Below, piece after piece: positions 49,294-58,269 of a DNA stretch of 64,000 nucleotides. The DNA comes from JAKAWM01 sp049966695 (GTDB lineage Bacteria; Actinomycetota; Acidimicrobiia; Acidimicrobiales; Palsa-688). The notes under the pieces were generated by a model that had not been told where the DNA came from, searched no databases, and was given only the letters and a program-made list of their open reading frames with translations. The translations under genes were made by a program, and so were the position numbers. Location: the NCBI GenBank assembly GCA_049966695.1, contig JBMFUG010000001.1:45294-109293 (forward strand), read 5' to 3'. Each line of letters starts with the position of its first letter. Position 1 is the first letter of the stretch.

Positions 49294-50358
49294 ATGGCAG
49301 TTGACAACCAGCACAGGGATCCGCCTGGCGACCAGCACGGGGGCCCGCCTGGCGACCAGCACGGGGGCCCGCCATTTTTGGCTGCTTGCCGGCTACAGCC
49401 CACCCCCTACACCCCTGTTTGGTTCATGCGCCAGGCTGGGCGGTCATTGCCCGAGTACCGGGCACTGCGGGGGGATGGGGGCTTCATGGAAGCGGTCCAG
49501 CAACCTGACCTGGCCGCCGAGCTGACTCTCCAGCCTGTACGCCGCTACGGAGTCGATGCGGCCGTCCTTTTCTCCGACATAGTCGTGCCGCTCCTTTCGT
49601 TCGGAGTGGACATCGTCCCGGGTGCCGGGCCGGTTGTGGAGAAGCCGTTCCGAGGGCCAGCGGACCTGGACCGCCTGCGGCCCTCCGAACAGCCCTACGT
49701 GAGCGAAGCCGTGCGCTTGGCTGTCCGAGAGCTCAAAGTGCCCCTCATTGGTTTCGCCGGCGGGCCGTTCACGCTGGCGAGCTACCTGGTCGAAGGAGGC
49801 CGGTCGCAGAACTATGAGCGCACCAAGGCACTCATGTGGAGCGAGCCGGAGCTTTGGTCCCAGCTCATGGACCGCTTGGCTGACATCGCCAGGGCCAGTC
49901 TCATGGGACAGGTCGCAGCCGGAGCGTCCGCGGTGCAAGTCTTCGAGAGCTGGGGCGGGGCATTAGCACCTGCCGACTACCGCCGCCACGTACTGCCGGC
50001 GCTCCGCCGCCTGCTGGCTGGCCTCGGGGTACCACGTAGCGTCTTTGGGACCGGTACTGGCGAACTGCTCACGATCTTCGTTGAAGCTGGTGCCGATGTC
50101 GTGAGCGTGGACTGGAGGGTGCCGCTCGACGTAGCGCGCCGCCGCGTGGGCCCTAGGACTGCGCTGCAAGGCAACCTCGACCCGGTGGCTTGTTTGGCAC
50201 CGTGGCCGGTCCTCGCGTCCAAAGCGCGTGCGGTCCTGCAACTAGGAGGGGGGAACGGGCACATCTTCAACCTCGGCCACGGGGTGCTGCCCACGACTGA
50301 CCCTGACCAGCTGGCCCGGCTAGTCGAGCTGGTCCACCAAGAGACTAGCCGGAGCTGA
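49294..50358 (+). CDS. hemE: Uroporphyrinogen decarboxylase
   Basis: The 354-residue enzyme converts uroporphyrinogen III to coproporphyrinogen III in haem synthesis. Diagnostic motifs are PVWFMRQAGRSLPEYRALRG, DAAVLFSDIVVPLLSFGVDI, and GFAGGPFTLASYLVEGG. The C-terminal region has ALQGNLDPVACLAPWPVL and HIFNLGHGVLPTTDPDQLAR. All substrate-pocket signatures are intact. The start region carries three near-copies of DQHGGPPG from a 24-base repeat, lengthening the N-terminus beyond the usual form. ATG 49294 is chosen over the adjacent TTG. The 3' end overlaps the convergent gene by 39 bases. Confidence 0.96.
   Translation: MAVDNQHRDPPGDQHGGPPGDQHGGPPFLAACRLQPTPYTPVWFMRQAGRSLPEYRALRGDGGFMEAVQQPDLAAELTLQPVRRYGVDAAVLFSDIVVPLLSFGVDIVPGAGPVVEKPFRGPADLDRLRPSEQPYVSEAVRLAVRELKVPLIGFAGGPFTLASYLVEGGRSQNYERTKALMWSEPELWSQLMDRLADIARASLMGQVAAGASAVQVFESWGGALAPADYRRHVLPALRRLLAGLGVPRSVFGTGTGELLTIFVEAGADVVSVDWRVPLDVARRRVGPRTALQGNLDPVACLAPWPVLASKARAVLQLGGGNGHIFNLGHGVLPTTDPDQLARLVELVHQETSRS
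49303..49374 (+). repeat. 24-base tandem repeat in the hemE start region
   Basis: Two nearly identical copies (49327-49350 and 49351-49374, starting GGCGACCAGCACGGG) follow a diverged copy (49303-49326). They encode an 8-residue repeat before the conserved enzyme. Confidence 0.85.
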
Positions 50359-51513
50359 GCCACCAAAAATTCCGGCGGCTGGGCTACGGCCGTAGACCAC
50401 GTGGTCAGCAATGAGGACCGCTGCGGTCGAGTAAGTGCTCTTTTGCCCGCTGGGGAACCTTACGCACTGGGGGTGGGCGCAACCAGTCCAATAAGCGCCG
50501 TCGTCTGGGTCACGCAGGTGCCTGGTCCAGGCAAGCAGGGCCTCGGCCTGTCTTCGCAAACCTGCACGGTTGGCCGCCATGGCGCACTCGGCCGTCTCGG
50601 CAGCGGTGACCCAGTCGTGGTCAGCGACACAGCGCACACCGAGGCCCTCCATGACGAACTCAGGCCAACGGCTGAGCAACCTTTCACGCGCCGCTTCAGC
50701 CCCGATCGCCCCAGTCAGCACCGGGTAGTACCAGTCCATGGCCCAACGGTCCTTCGGGGCGAACAAATGTGGTTTGCCAGAGATCGCGCTGGCCACACGC
50801 AAGGCGGCAGCTTCCCACTCCGGGTGGTCACTGCCCAGCCTTTTCGCCAACAACGAGGCAGCTTTGAACGAGTGCTGCAACGAAGAGTTGGCTGCCAATA
50901 ATGCAAAGCTGCTTGCGACCCCATCGGGGCTGACCGACCAAGCGACCTCGCCGCTCGGCCGCTGGTAGCGCAAGCACCAATGCAGCGCCCTCTCCACTAC
51001 CGGCCACGATGCATCGACTACCGACCGCGGGCCCGGCGCAGCCGCCCCTGGTGCCGGCGCAGCCGCCCCCAGCACAGCCTGTGGTGGCGCGGCGGCCCCT
51101 CGCGCGGCTGGTGCTGGCGCAGCCGCGTCCAGGAGGCAGCACCACAGGGACCCCACTGCTACGTACGCGCACGTGTTGGGGTCCCGGCGAGCATCCTCGA
51201 CCCCGTCAGGCAGGTAAAACCTGCACCAGCTCCCGTCAGGCAACTGTTTGCTGGCCAACCACTCGAAGGCGCGTCCCACCTCTGGCCAACGACCCGCGAC
51301 CGCCAGCGCCATCGCAGCCTCAACGTGGTTCCAGGGGTCAGCGTGACCTCCCCGGTACCAGGGGACCATCCCGCTGTCTAGCTGGGCGGAGGCCAACCAG
51401 CTGGCGCTGGCCTCTACCTCGGCGGGCGACAGGCCGGCTTTTGCCTCTGTGGGCGACAGGCCAGCTGCCACCTCGACGGGCGACGATGAGACCTTGCCCA
51501 TGGTGCGGCTCAT
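50320..51513 (-). CDS. Prenyltransferase/squalene cyclase-like toroid protein
   Basis: From ATG 51513, which overlaps the preceding methyltransferase stop as ATGA, the product is 397 residues. It shows repeated alpha-alpha-toroid motifs: ASWLASAQLDSGMVPWYRGG, FEWLASKQLPDGSWCRF and LHWCLRYQRPSGEVAWSV. These resemble the QW repeats of terpene cyclases and prenyltransferase beta subunits. The DxDD catalytic motif of hopene cyclases was not seen, so the activity is open. It ends a minus-strand operon of GtrA, methyltransferase, GT4 and methyltransferase genes, pointing to a surface glycolipid or polyprenyl-linked product. The central region (about 180-210) is Ala/Pro-rich. A longer frame to 51630 is rejected as it overlaps the methyltransferase. 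Confidence 0.8.
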   Translation of the reverse strand: MSRTMGKVSSSPVEVAAGLSPTEAKAGLSPAEVEASASWLASAQLDSGMVPWYRGGHADPWNHVEAAMALAVAGRWPEVGRAFEWLASKQLPDGSWCRFYLPDGVEDARRDPNTCAYVAVGSLWCCLLDAAAPAPAARGAAAPPQAVLGAAAPAPGAAAPGPRSVVDASWPVVERALHWCLRYQRPSGEVAWSVSPDGVASSFALLAANSSLQHSFKAASLLAKRLGSDHPEWEAAALRVASAISGKPHLFAPKDRWAMDWYYPVLTGAIGAEAARERLLSRWPEFVMEGLGVRCVADHDWVTAAETAECAMAANRAGLRRQAEALLAWTRHLRDPDDGAYWTGCAHPQCVRFPSGQKSTYSTAAVLIADHVVYGRSPAAGIFGGSAPASLLVDQLD

Positions 51514-52352
51514 GGTGCGCAGCCCGGGGACTGTGCTGCGCCCAGCCTTCGGGCGCTCGCCGCAGGCAGCTTGTGCGGCGCTTCGCCTGCCTTGTCGCCG
51601 GGCACTTGGCTGAGGCCGCCGCCGGTGCACTTGCCAGCCTTCTTACGGGCGTACACCACAAGGCTCTTGCCTAGCACTGGGTTCAGCAACGCTTCGGGCC
51701 AGCGCGTCAGCCGGCTCTTAGCCGTCATGTCCCAAACTAAAAGGCGGTGGTAAGCCTTCACCAAAGGGTGCGCAGCGCGGTCCAGGCCCACCGCACAGCG
51801 CAGCCACCAATAAGGACTGTGCAAAGCGTGCGCATGGTGCTGTGCATAGGGGACGAAGCCAGCGTTCACTAGCCTTTGGCGTAGCTGAGAACGGCGGTAG
51901 ATCCGTACATGGCCACCTGGGACGTTGTGGTAGTCACGAGAGAGCGTCCAGTTGACAGCCTCGGGCCAGTAGCGAGGCACGCTCGCTGCGATCGTCCCGC
52001 CCGGGCGGGTAACACGGGCCAGCTCGGCTAAGGCGCTCTGGTCATCGGCCAAGTGCTCGAGAACTTCGGCCGCTATCACCCTGTCAAAGCAACCGTCGGG
52101 AAATGGCAACGCCAAAGCGTCTCCTAGCAACGCGTGGCCCTGGCCGCCCGCCTCAGAAGTGGCCTTGTCCTCCTTAAGCAAAGCAGCCATCCAAGCAGCC
52201 GCGGCCTTAAGCTCTTTTGCGTCCCGGTCTACGGCAGTAACTACTGCACCAAGGCGCATGCCTTCGAAACTGTGGCGCCCTCCTCCACAAGCGAGGTCGA
52301 GCAGGCGGTCCCCCGGGCACACCCCCAGCCAGCCATAACGGACAGTCAGCAC
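51510..52352 (-). CDS. Class I SAM-dependent methyltransferase
   Basis: The 280-residue enzyme has SAM-binding motif I LLDLACGGGRHSFEGMRLGA, then DALALPFPDGCFDRVIAAEV, LEHLADDQSALAELARVTRP and GGTIAASVPRYWPEAVNW, the UbiE/Methyltransf_11 order. The substrate is unknown. The C-terminal half (HAHALHSPYWWLRCAVGLDR) suits membrane or polymer substrates. Start is GTG 52352, 2 bases after the glycosyltransferase stop. It is coupled to the toroid protein downstream by ATGA, so the three likely modify one product. Confidence 0.88.
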   Translation of the reverse strand: MLTVRYGWLGVCPGDRLLDLACGGGRHSFEGMRLGAVVTAVDRDAKELKAAAAWMAALLKEDKATSEAGGQGHALLGDALALPFPDGCFDRVIAAEVLEHLADDQSALAELARVTRPGGTIAASVPRYWPEAVNWTLSRDYHNVPGGHVRIYRRSQLRQRLVNAGFVPYAQHHAHALHSPYWWLRCAVGLDRAAHPLVKAYHRLLVWDMTAKSRLTRWPEALLNPVLGKSLVVYARKKAGKCTGGGLSQVPGDKAGEAPHKLPAASARRLGAAQSPGCAP

Positions 52353-52354
52353 GG

Positions 52355-53770
52355 TCAGGCTCGTACAGCTGTCCCGTGAGACCGCAGCACGCTGCGGTAC
52401 TCCTCGACCGTCCGGTTAGCGCAACGAGCCCAGGTGAAACGCTCCAGCACCCTTCGTCGCCCTGCTCGGCCCATTTTGCGAGCGAGCTCGGAGCGCGACG
52501 ACGGGCCGCCCTTCGGGCCGGCTCCTGAGCCGCCGGACGCCAAGACCCTTCCAAGCGCGCCAGCCAGAGCACCGGCATCCCCTGGCGGCACCAGCAAGGC
52601 TGCCTCGCCGTCGGGGCCCAAGACTTCAGGGAGTGCTCCTCCCGTAGTCGCGACAACAGGGACTTCACAAGCCATGGCTTCCACCGCTGGCAGGGAGAAA
52701 CCCTCGTAAACCGACGGGACGGCCACGACGCAAGCCTGCGCATACAGCCGCACCATTTCGGCTTCGCTGACCCCGGGCCGGAAGCTCACGGCGCCTTCCA
52801 AGCCCAACGCCTCCAAGGTGCGAGCTGCCTCACTATGGGGCCTGGGCTCCCCGACCACGACAAGATGGGCTTCAGGCTGTTCGGTGCGCAACTTGGCCAG
52901 TGCTTCAAGCAGGTAAGCAAGGCCCTTTAGCGGCACGTCAGCGCTGGCTGTCGTCATGATCCGCCCGGGCACCCTGGGCACTTCGGGCAGCGGCCGGAAC
53001 AGCTCGTGGTCCGCCCCGATCGGCACGATGGCTATCCTCTCAGGCGGGACGCCCATCTGCTCAGAGATGTCACGGCGCGACGAGGCTGAAACGGTCAAGA
53101 TACGCGGCAGTCGTCTTGCCACCCGGTTCTGCATGCGCACGAACCCGTACCAACGGCGCAGCGACAGCTCTCGCCAACGGCTCTCAGCTCCGGCCAGCTC
53201 GACCAGACGGTCGACAGTGACGGGGTGGTGGCATGTGCCAACAACGGGCCACCCGTCTTGCATGAGACCAAGAAGCCCCGTCCCGAACGATTGGTTATCT
53301 TGCACGACGTCGAAAAGCCCGGGACAGCCACGCAACAGGCGCCTCACGCGCAGGCTGAACGTGCGCGGTTCGGGGAAGCCGCCCGACAACATAGTGGCCA
53401 CCTCGAGGACGTCTATGCCATCGCGTAGCTCGCGCGGCCGCGGCACGCGAAAGGGGTCAGGCTCCCTGTACAGGTCGAGGCTGGGCACCCGCACGAGGCG
53501 CACGCCTTCATCTAGGTCGACTACTGGCCAAGGCTGTCCAGCGATGACTGTTATTTGATGGCCCAAACGGGCCAGCTCCCGGGACAAAAACCGGGTATAA
53601 ACCCCCTGGCCCCCTGAGCGCGGGTTACCCCTGTAGGCGAGAAGGGCGACACGCAGGTGCTCGCGTTCGCTAACAAGGCGGGAAGGCATGCACAGTCCAG
53701 CGTTGCCGCGTCGGGCGGTCCGGTCAAGCTGAGACAAGCCCACCCAAGGGACTTTGACACTTGCAGGCAC
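52355..53770 (-). CDS. GT4-family glycosyltransferase
   Basis: The 471-residue GT-B enzyme has the N-terminal acceptor-side start LRVALLAYRGNPRSGGQGVY. The donor-side motifs are IVPIGADHELFRPLPEVPRV, RIMTTASADVPLKGLAYLLE, AVPSVYEGFSLPAVEAMACE and GGALPEVLGPDG, the last holding the nucleotide-sugar contacts. It transfers a sugar from an NDP donor to an unknown acceptor, probably at the inner membrane face. The start is GTG 53770; ATG 53689 is nearer to the conserved domain and also possible. It is the third gene of the GtrA operon. Confidence 0.9.
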   Translation of the reverse strand: MPASVKVPWVGLSQLDRTARRGNAGLCMPSRLVSEREHLRVALLAYRGNPRSGGQGVYTRFLSRELARLGHQITVIAGQPWPVVDLDEGVRLVRVPSLDLYREPDPFRVPRPRELRDGIDVLEVATMLSGGFPEPRTFSLRVRRLLRGCPGLFDVVQDNQSFGTGLLGLMQDGWPVVGTCHHPVTVDRLVELAGAESRWRELSLRRWYGFVRMQNRVARRLPRILTVSASSRRDISEQMGVPPERIAIVPIGADHELFRPLPEVPRVPGRIMTTASADVPLKGLAYLLEALAKLRTEQPEAHLVVVGEPRPHSEAARTLEALGLEGAVSFRPGVSEAEMVRLYAQACVVAVPSVYEGFSLPAVEAMACEVPVVATTGGALPEVLGPDGEAALLVPPGDAGALAGALGRVLASGGSGAGPKGGPSSRSELARKMGRAGRRRVLERFTWARCANRTVEEYRSVLRSHGTAVRA

Positions 53771-53789
53771 CCGTGACCGCTAATAGCGG

Positions 53790-54464
53790 TCAGTCATGCG
53801 CTCGCAGCAGGCGCAGCGACCCCACCGCCCGCAGCTCTTCGAACCGCTGCGATGAAAGCGCCGCCTTGTACAGCTCATAGGGCACCTGGCCACCTTCTGC
53901 CGGGTCGGCGAAGACATCGTGGATGCCCAACACCGCCCCAGGTGCGAGCTTGCCGACCCAGGCTGTGTAATCGGCCCAAGCCACCTCGCGACCATGACCA
54001 CCGTCGATAAAAAGCAGCGACAGTGGCGCTGCCCATGCGCTGGCCACCGCCACGGACTCCCCTACAACCAGGACGACGTGGCCTTCGAGACCAGCGCGAG
54101 CCAGGGCCCGACGCGCCCAAGGCAGCGTGTCAATGAGCCCGCTTTCCGGGTCCACCACCTCCGGGTCGTGGTCAGGCCAGCCAGGCTGTAGCTCCAGTGA
54201 GCCCCGGTGGTGGTCCACGCTGAAAAGCAACGCCCCTGTCTCGCGTGCGGCGGCGCCAAGGTAGACGGCGGACTTGGCACAGTAGGTGCCGATCTCCAAC
54301 AGGGGGCCAAGCCCGCTCAGCCCAGCAGCCAGCCCGGCCGCGTACAGAGCCATGCCCTCGTTGTCGGGCATGAAACCCTTGGCAGAGCGGGCAACTTCAC
54401 GCCAGTCCGCTTGCTCGAGCACGGGACCTGAAGGTTCAGGGGCTGCCAGGTGCGGATCCCTCAA
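53790..54464 (-). CDS. Class I SAM-dependent methyltransferase, Methyltransf_24 type
   Basis: The 224-residue protein has a SAM-binding signature GPLLEIGTYCAKSAVYLGAA, LFSVDHHRGSLELQPGWPDH and SLLFIDGGHGREVAWADYTA, typical of the Methyltransf_24/CmcI-like group. These act on sugars or small molecules. It starts at TTG 54464, overlapping the GtrA gene by 29 bases, and precedes the glycosyltransferase by 19 bases. A sugar O-methyltransferase role is suggested by the neighbours. Confidence 0.85.
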   Translation of the reverse strand: MRDPHLAAPEPSGPVLEQADWREVARSAKGFMPDNEGMALYAAGLAAGLSGLGPLLEIGTYCAKSAVYLGAAARETGALLFSVDHHRGSLELQPGWPDHDPEVVDPESGLIDTLPWARRALARAGLEGHVVLVVGESVAVASAWAAPLSLLFIDGGHGREVAWADYTAWVGKLAPGAVLGIHDVFADPAEGGQVPYELYKAALSSQRFEELRAVGSLRLLRAHD

Positions 54465-55119
54465 AGGCAGGCGACGGGGGCGGCTCAGGGACCGGTCGAG
54501 CCGGAGACACTGACAAGCTGGCCACCGGGCTGGCTGCGGGACCAGCCAGCGAGCTGGGTGCCGACGTGCCGGGCGCAGCCGCTGCGCTCACCACGTCGAC
54601 TTCTCGGACGACAAATACCAGCTTGTTGAAGACCACGAACTTGACTATCCACACAACGCCCCATGCGAACAAAGAAGCAGCCATGATGGCCAGAGCACGA
54701 GCCAAGCCAGTGATGTGGTCGCGATGAGCCATCGTGTCCGCCAGTTGGGTGGTGCCGGTCGAAGCCAGGAAACCGATGATCGTCAACACCCAAAACGGCA
54801 CCACCTCCTTCCAGAGATGGCTCTTGCCGTGCTTGCCCCAGGCCCACTGGCGGTTGAGCTCGTAAGAAGCAGGTGTCGCGGCGATGCTGCCCAGCGTGTT
54901 GGCAGCTATCCCAGAAAGCCCGAAAGCCCAGGTGCTCACCAGGATGACTAACTCGCTGATCACGATGGCGACACCGGAGACCATTGAGTAGCGGATGAAC
55001 TTGTGGATGTTCCGGTCACCTTGGGTCGGCGACAGGATCCGCTCGACCAACGGCGTTTTCAGCAAGCGCCCCACCATGGGAGAGCGTCGCATGCGCTCGT
55101 ACAAAGACACGCGGGTCAC
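54436..55119 (-). CDS. GtrA-family membrane protein
   Basis: From GTG 55119 (GAGAGG upstream) the product is 227 residues. It has four transmembrane helices of the GtrA family: RYSMVSGVAIVISELVILVS; ANTLGSIAATPASYELNRQW; VVPFWVLTIIGFLASTGTTQ; ASLFAWGVVWIVKFVVFNKL. Such proteins help flip or position polyprenyl-phosphate sugars across the membrane. The 40-residue C-terminal tail is Ala/Ser/Pro-rich. It leads a five-gene operon ending at 50320. The longer frame to 55266 runs into a repeat region and is rejected. Confidence 0.88.
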   Translation of the reverse strand: MTRVSLYERMRRSPMVGRLLKTPLVERILSPTQGDRNIHKFIRYSMVSGVAIVISELVILVSTWAFGLSGIAANTLGSIAATPASYELNRQWAWGKHGKSHLWKEVVPFWVLTIIGFLASTGTTQLADTMAHRDHITGLARALAIMAASLFAWGVVWIVKFVVFNKLVFVVREVDVVSAAAAPGTSAPSSLAGPAASPVASLSVSPARPVPEPPPSPAFEGSAPGSP

Positions 55120-55228
55120 CCTCTCTGCCCCAGGAGAGCGCTCGTGAGCACTTGACAAGTGTACTAAGGGCCGAAGTTGAGAACCTAAACCTGCCTCCTT
55201 AGCGCGTACGCGCCCGGGCCGCGGTGTG

Positions 55229-55318
55229 CCCAGGAGCTCTACGCGCCCGGGGCCGGGTTCCCTCAATGGTGCCGCCCCGCCGCGTTGGCCCCAGGAGCTC
55301 TACGCGCCCGGGGCCGGG
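55229..55318. repeat. Two 29-base direct repeats upstream of proS
   Basis: Identical 29-base words start at 55229 and 55290, each beginning CCCAGGAGCTCTACGCGCCC, separated by 32 bases. A diverged partial copy lies near 55203-55218. They sit in the 292-base gap between the divergent gtrA and proS genes. They may be part of the promoter region or a genomic repeat family. Confidence 0.8.
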
Positions 55319-55411
55319 ACGTGCCCCAAGATTTGCCCCGGTGAAATCTAGCCACCCCACGGGGCTCTTCAACCCCACCGAGATGGCTCTCGCCTGTAAC
55401 ATCGGCATGCC

Positions 55412-56830
55412 ATGGCCAAGCTCGACGTACTGACACCGCAAGCGACTGACTTCCCCCGCTGGTACCAAGAGGTAGTAGCTAAAGCTGAACTGGCAGACAA
55501 CGGACCGGTGCGCGGCACCATGGTCATCCGCCCCTACGGCTATGCCATCTGGGAACGCATGCAGGCCGAGATCGACGTGCGCATCAAGGCCACCGGGGCA
55601 CAGAACGCCTACTTCCCCCTGTTCATCCCCGAGGGCTATTTCCGCCGGGAAGCCGAGCATGTCGAGGGCTTCAGCCCGGAGCTGGCCGTAGTGACCCACG
55701 GAGGCGGCAAAAAGCTCGAAGAGCCGGCCGTTGTCCGCCCGACCAGCGAGACCATCATCGACTCTTTCTTAGCCAAATGGGCCCAGAGCTATCGCGACCT
55801 CCCGATCCTCATAAACCAGTGGTCCAACGTCGTGCGCTGGGAACTGCGCCCGCGTCTTTTCCTGCGCACGACGGAGTTCCTCTGGCAGGAAGGCCACACC
55901 GCTCACGCCACTGAGGAGGAAGCCCACCGTTACGCCCTCAAGATCCTGCGCGAGGTATATGAAGACTTCATGGTCAATGTCCTGGCCGTACCGGTACTGG
56001 CAGGCCGCAAGACCACGCGTGAGCGTTTCGCGGGCGCCACGACCACATGGACCGCCGAAGCCATGATGCGCGACGGCAAGGCCCTCCAGATGGGCACAAG
56101 CCACGAACTGGGGCAGAACTTCGCCAAGGTCTTCGGCATCAGCTACTCCGACCAGGCCGGCCAACAGGTTTACGCGTGGCAAACCTCGTGGGGGGTGTCA
56201 ACCCGCCTGATGGGGGCGCTGGTCATGGCACATGGGGACGACGCCGGGCTGCGCCTGCCCCCTCTTTTGGCACCGGTCCAGGCCGTCGTGCTGGCCGTCC
56301 GCAACGGGGAGGGCGTTGCCGAGGCTTGCGAACGGCTTGTGGCAGAGCTGCGGGCGGCGGGCCTTAGGGCAGAACTGGACACGCGCTCACAGTTATCGCT
56401 CGGCAGGAGGATAGTGGACTGGGAGCTGAAGGGAGTGCCAGTCCGGCTGGAGCTTGGCCCACGCGACCTGGCCGGAGGAAAAGCGGTGCTATGCCGGCGC
56501 GATGACGGCACCAAGTCGCCAGTGACGCTCTCCGAAGCGGTTGAACAAGTGAAAAGGGTGACCGCTCTAGCTCAAAGGTCGCTCCTCGCCGGTGCAAAAC
56601 AGCTCCTCGACAGCAGGACTGTCCGTGTGGACGACGTCCCCGGCGCCATAGAAGCCGCACAGGTCGGCTTCGCGGTGCTGCCGGCTGAACTGCTTGGCAA
56701 CGGTGAAGGAGAAGACGAGCTGAACGCAGCTGGCGTATCCGTACGTGTCCTCCAGCGCCCCGACGGTTCGCTCCCCAACCCTGGTGAGGACCTCTCAAAC
56801 CTGGTGGCGGTGGCAGCTAGGGCATACTGA
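55412..56830 (+). CDS. proS: Prolyl-tRNA synthetase, short archaeal/eukaryotic-like type
   Basis: The 472-residue class II synthetase charges tRNA-Pro. Motifs include MVIRPYGYAIWERMQAEIDV, NAYFPLFIPEGYFRREAEHV, VVRPTSETIIDSFLAKWAQS, LPILINQWSNVVRWELRPRL, and motif 2 LRTTEFLWQEGHTAHATEEE. QMGTSHELGQNFAKVFGISY follows. It lacks the INS editing insert of the long bacterial form and matches the ProS type 3 group found in many actinobacteria. The anticodon-binding domain is at the C-terminus. The start ATG 55412 fits the conserved N-terminus. Confidence 0.96.
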   Translation: MAKLDVLTPQATDFPRWYQEVVAKAELADNGPVRGTMVIRPYGYAIWERMQAEIDVRIKATGAQNAYFPLFIPEGYFRREAEHVEGFSPELAVVTHGGGKKLEEPAVVRPTSETIIDSFLAKWAQSYRDLPILINQWSNVVRWELRPRLFLRTTEFLWQEGHTAHATEEEAHRYALKILREVYEDFMVNVLAVPVLAGRKTTRERFAGATTTWTAEAMMRDGKALQMGTSHELGQNFAKVFGISYSDQAGQQVYAWQTSWGVSTRLMGALVMAHGDDAGLRLPPLLAPVQAVVLAVRNGEGVAEACERLVAELRAAGLRAELDTRSQLSLGRRIVDWELKGVPVRLELGPRDLAGGKAVLCRRDDGTKSPVTLSEAVEQVKRVTALAQRSLLAGAKQLLDSRTVRVDDVPGAIEAAQVGFAVLPAELLGNGEGEDELNAAGVSVRVLQRPDGSLPNPGEDLSNLVAVAARAY

Positions 56831-57182
56831 AGCCCCTCGCTGGCCGCCCAGCACAACGACCCTAGCCACCCGTGGGACCGGTGGACCGAGCCTGACCTGC
56901 TACCCGGGGGGCATGGGGGCTGCCCAACCAGCATGGGGCCTCAACCGACCGGGAGCGCCCGCTCCGAGCATCTCCAGGCCAGGGCCTCTCCCAAAAAGCG
57001 CTGCGTGCCACCGGGGGAATCCCACCGCGCCGCCGCTGAACAAGCCCCGCCGCGCCGCCGCTACCGGCCACGCCGCCACAGGGCAACTCCCACTGAGCAC
57101 GCAGCTGAGACGGACGGCTATTCCAGGGCGACAGCGAAAAGCTGTGCGGGGGAAACCCAAAAACTGGCTTTCGGTGCCTACG
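56831..57182. other. Intergenic stretch between convergent proS and carbonic anhydrase genes
   Basis: 352 bases without a supportable gene. It is very GC-rich in the middle (runs of CCGCCGCGCCGCC around 57028-57060). No clear terminator stem, tRNA or known element is recognised. Confidence 0.5.
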
Positions 57183-57683
57183 CTAGCCCGCAAGGCCCAC
57201 TTCTCGTAACCGACCCGTCTCCACGTCGAAGACGAAGCCCCTAACAGCGTCCTTTTTCGGGATAAACGGGCTCGACACAACTTTTGCCAGGGATTGCCGC
57301 AGGTGCTCGTCCAGGTCCGCGAAGGCCTCGACGTCCCATGGGGGCCGGGTACCTGTCTCCTGCTCAACCTGGTCCTTGAAGGCTTCGTCGGTTATAGACA
57401 ACATGCCGCAGCCAGTGTGGTGGACGAGGACGACCTCTTCGGTGCCCAGGAGCCGCTGAGAGATCGCAATGGAACGTATGACGTCGTCTGTCACGGTCCC
57501 GCCCGCATTACGTAGCACGTGAGCGTCACCTTCAGTTAGCCCAAATATTTTCCAAGGGTTAACCCTGGCGTCCATGCACGTCACGACCACCACGCCCTTG
57601 GACGGCCTAGAAGGTAACCCGCTTGAACGGAACTCCAAGGCGTATTCACTTGCTCTTTTCAACAGTTCATCTACGACGTTCAC
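57183..57683 (-). CDS. Beta-class carbonic anhydrase
   Basis: The 166-residue enzyme interconverts CO2 and bicarbonate. It carries the beta-class zinc ligands Cys36 (VTCMDARVNP, with Asp38-Arg40 dyad), His89 and Cys92 (VLVHHTGCGML), and the motif DAHVLRNAGGTVTDDVIRSI. The short form resembles the mycobacterial Rv1284-like group. It starts at ATG 57683. Neighbours give no specific pathway. Confidence 0.93.
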   Translation of the reverse strand: MNVVDELLKRASEYALEFRSSGLPSRPSKGVVVVTCMDARVNPWKIFGLTEGDAHVLRNAGGTVTDDVIRSIAISQRLLGTEEVVLVHHTGCGMLSITDEAFKDQVEQETGTRPPWDVEAFADLDEHLRQSLAKVVSSPFIPKKDAVRGFVFDVETGRLREVGLAG

Positions 57684-57750
57684 CGTCGACCACCTTCACA
57701 TTGGCCGCTGGGCCAAAATTGTCGCGAACAAAGCACAAGGGCAAGTAGGC

Positions 57751-58269
57751 TTAGTCGAGCCTCCTGCGGTACACGTTAGTTTCACGTAGCTCAAAACCCA
57801 TCCGCTTATAAAGACGGTTCGCAATATCGCGAGAAGGGCGGGACGTAAGGTCGACGGTCCTGGCGCCCATGGAGGCAGCTAGCTCCAAGGCAGCCTGCGT
57901 GAGAGCCTCGCCCACACCGTGGCCGCGCTGGTGCTCGTCGACTACGACGTCTTCTATCCAAGCCCGGACGCCTGTCGGGATGCGGAACACGGCCAGGGTA
58001 AGCATGCCCACTATTGCCCCTAGAGGCGCTCCCTCACGCCCGTGCACAACAGCTCCCGCATGGGCCTCAGCGGGAGCACCTGGAGGCTCAGCAACCGCAC
58101 CGGCTTCGTCGTCTCGAGCTATAAGGAGAGTCGACGCCCCCGACTTGACAAGCTGCTCGATCTGGGCACGGCTCGGGGATTTGGCCGTACTGGAAAGCTG
58201 GGGTACCAGTCGCTGCACCGCCTGCACTATTTCGTCGCTAACCTCATGCACCGCCGAGACCCGCAACAT
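57751..58269 (-). CDS. GNAT-family acetyltransferase
   Basis: The 172-residue protein has the acetyl-CoA binding motif A (EDVVVDEHQRGHGVGEALTQ) and motif B (DIANRLYKRMGFELRETNVY) of GNAT N-acetyltransferases. The acceptor is unknown. A 25-residue Ala/Pro/Glu-rich loop (about 50-80) interrupts the usual N-terminal beta sheet and seems to be a lineage insert. It is read toward the carbonic anhydrase gene on the same strand, 67 bases away. Confidence 0.88.
   Translation of the reverse strand: MLRVSAVHEVSDEIVQAVQRLVPQLSSTAKSPSRAQIEQLVKSGASTLLIARDDEAGAVAEPPGAPAEAHAGAVVHGREGAPLGAIVGMLTLAVFRIPTGVRAWIEDVVVDEHQRGHGVGEALTQAALELAASMGARTVDLTSRPSRDIANRLYKRMGFELRETNVYRRRLD

Noticed and set aside
55229..55318. 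CRISPR array (29-base repeats, 32-base spacer)
   Set aside because: Only two exact copies, no cas genes nearby, and the repeat is part of a GC-rich promoter-side region.
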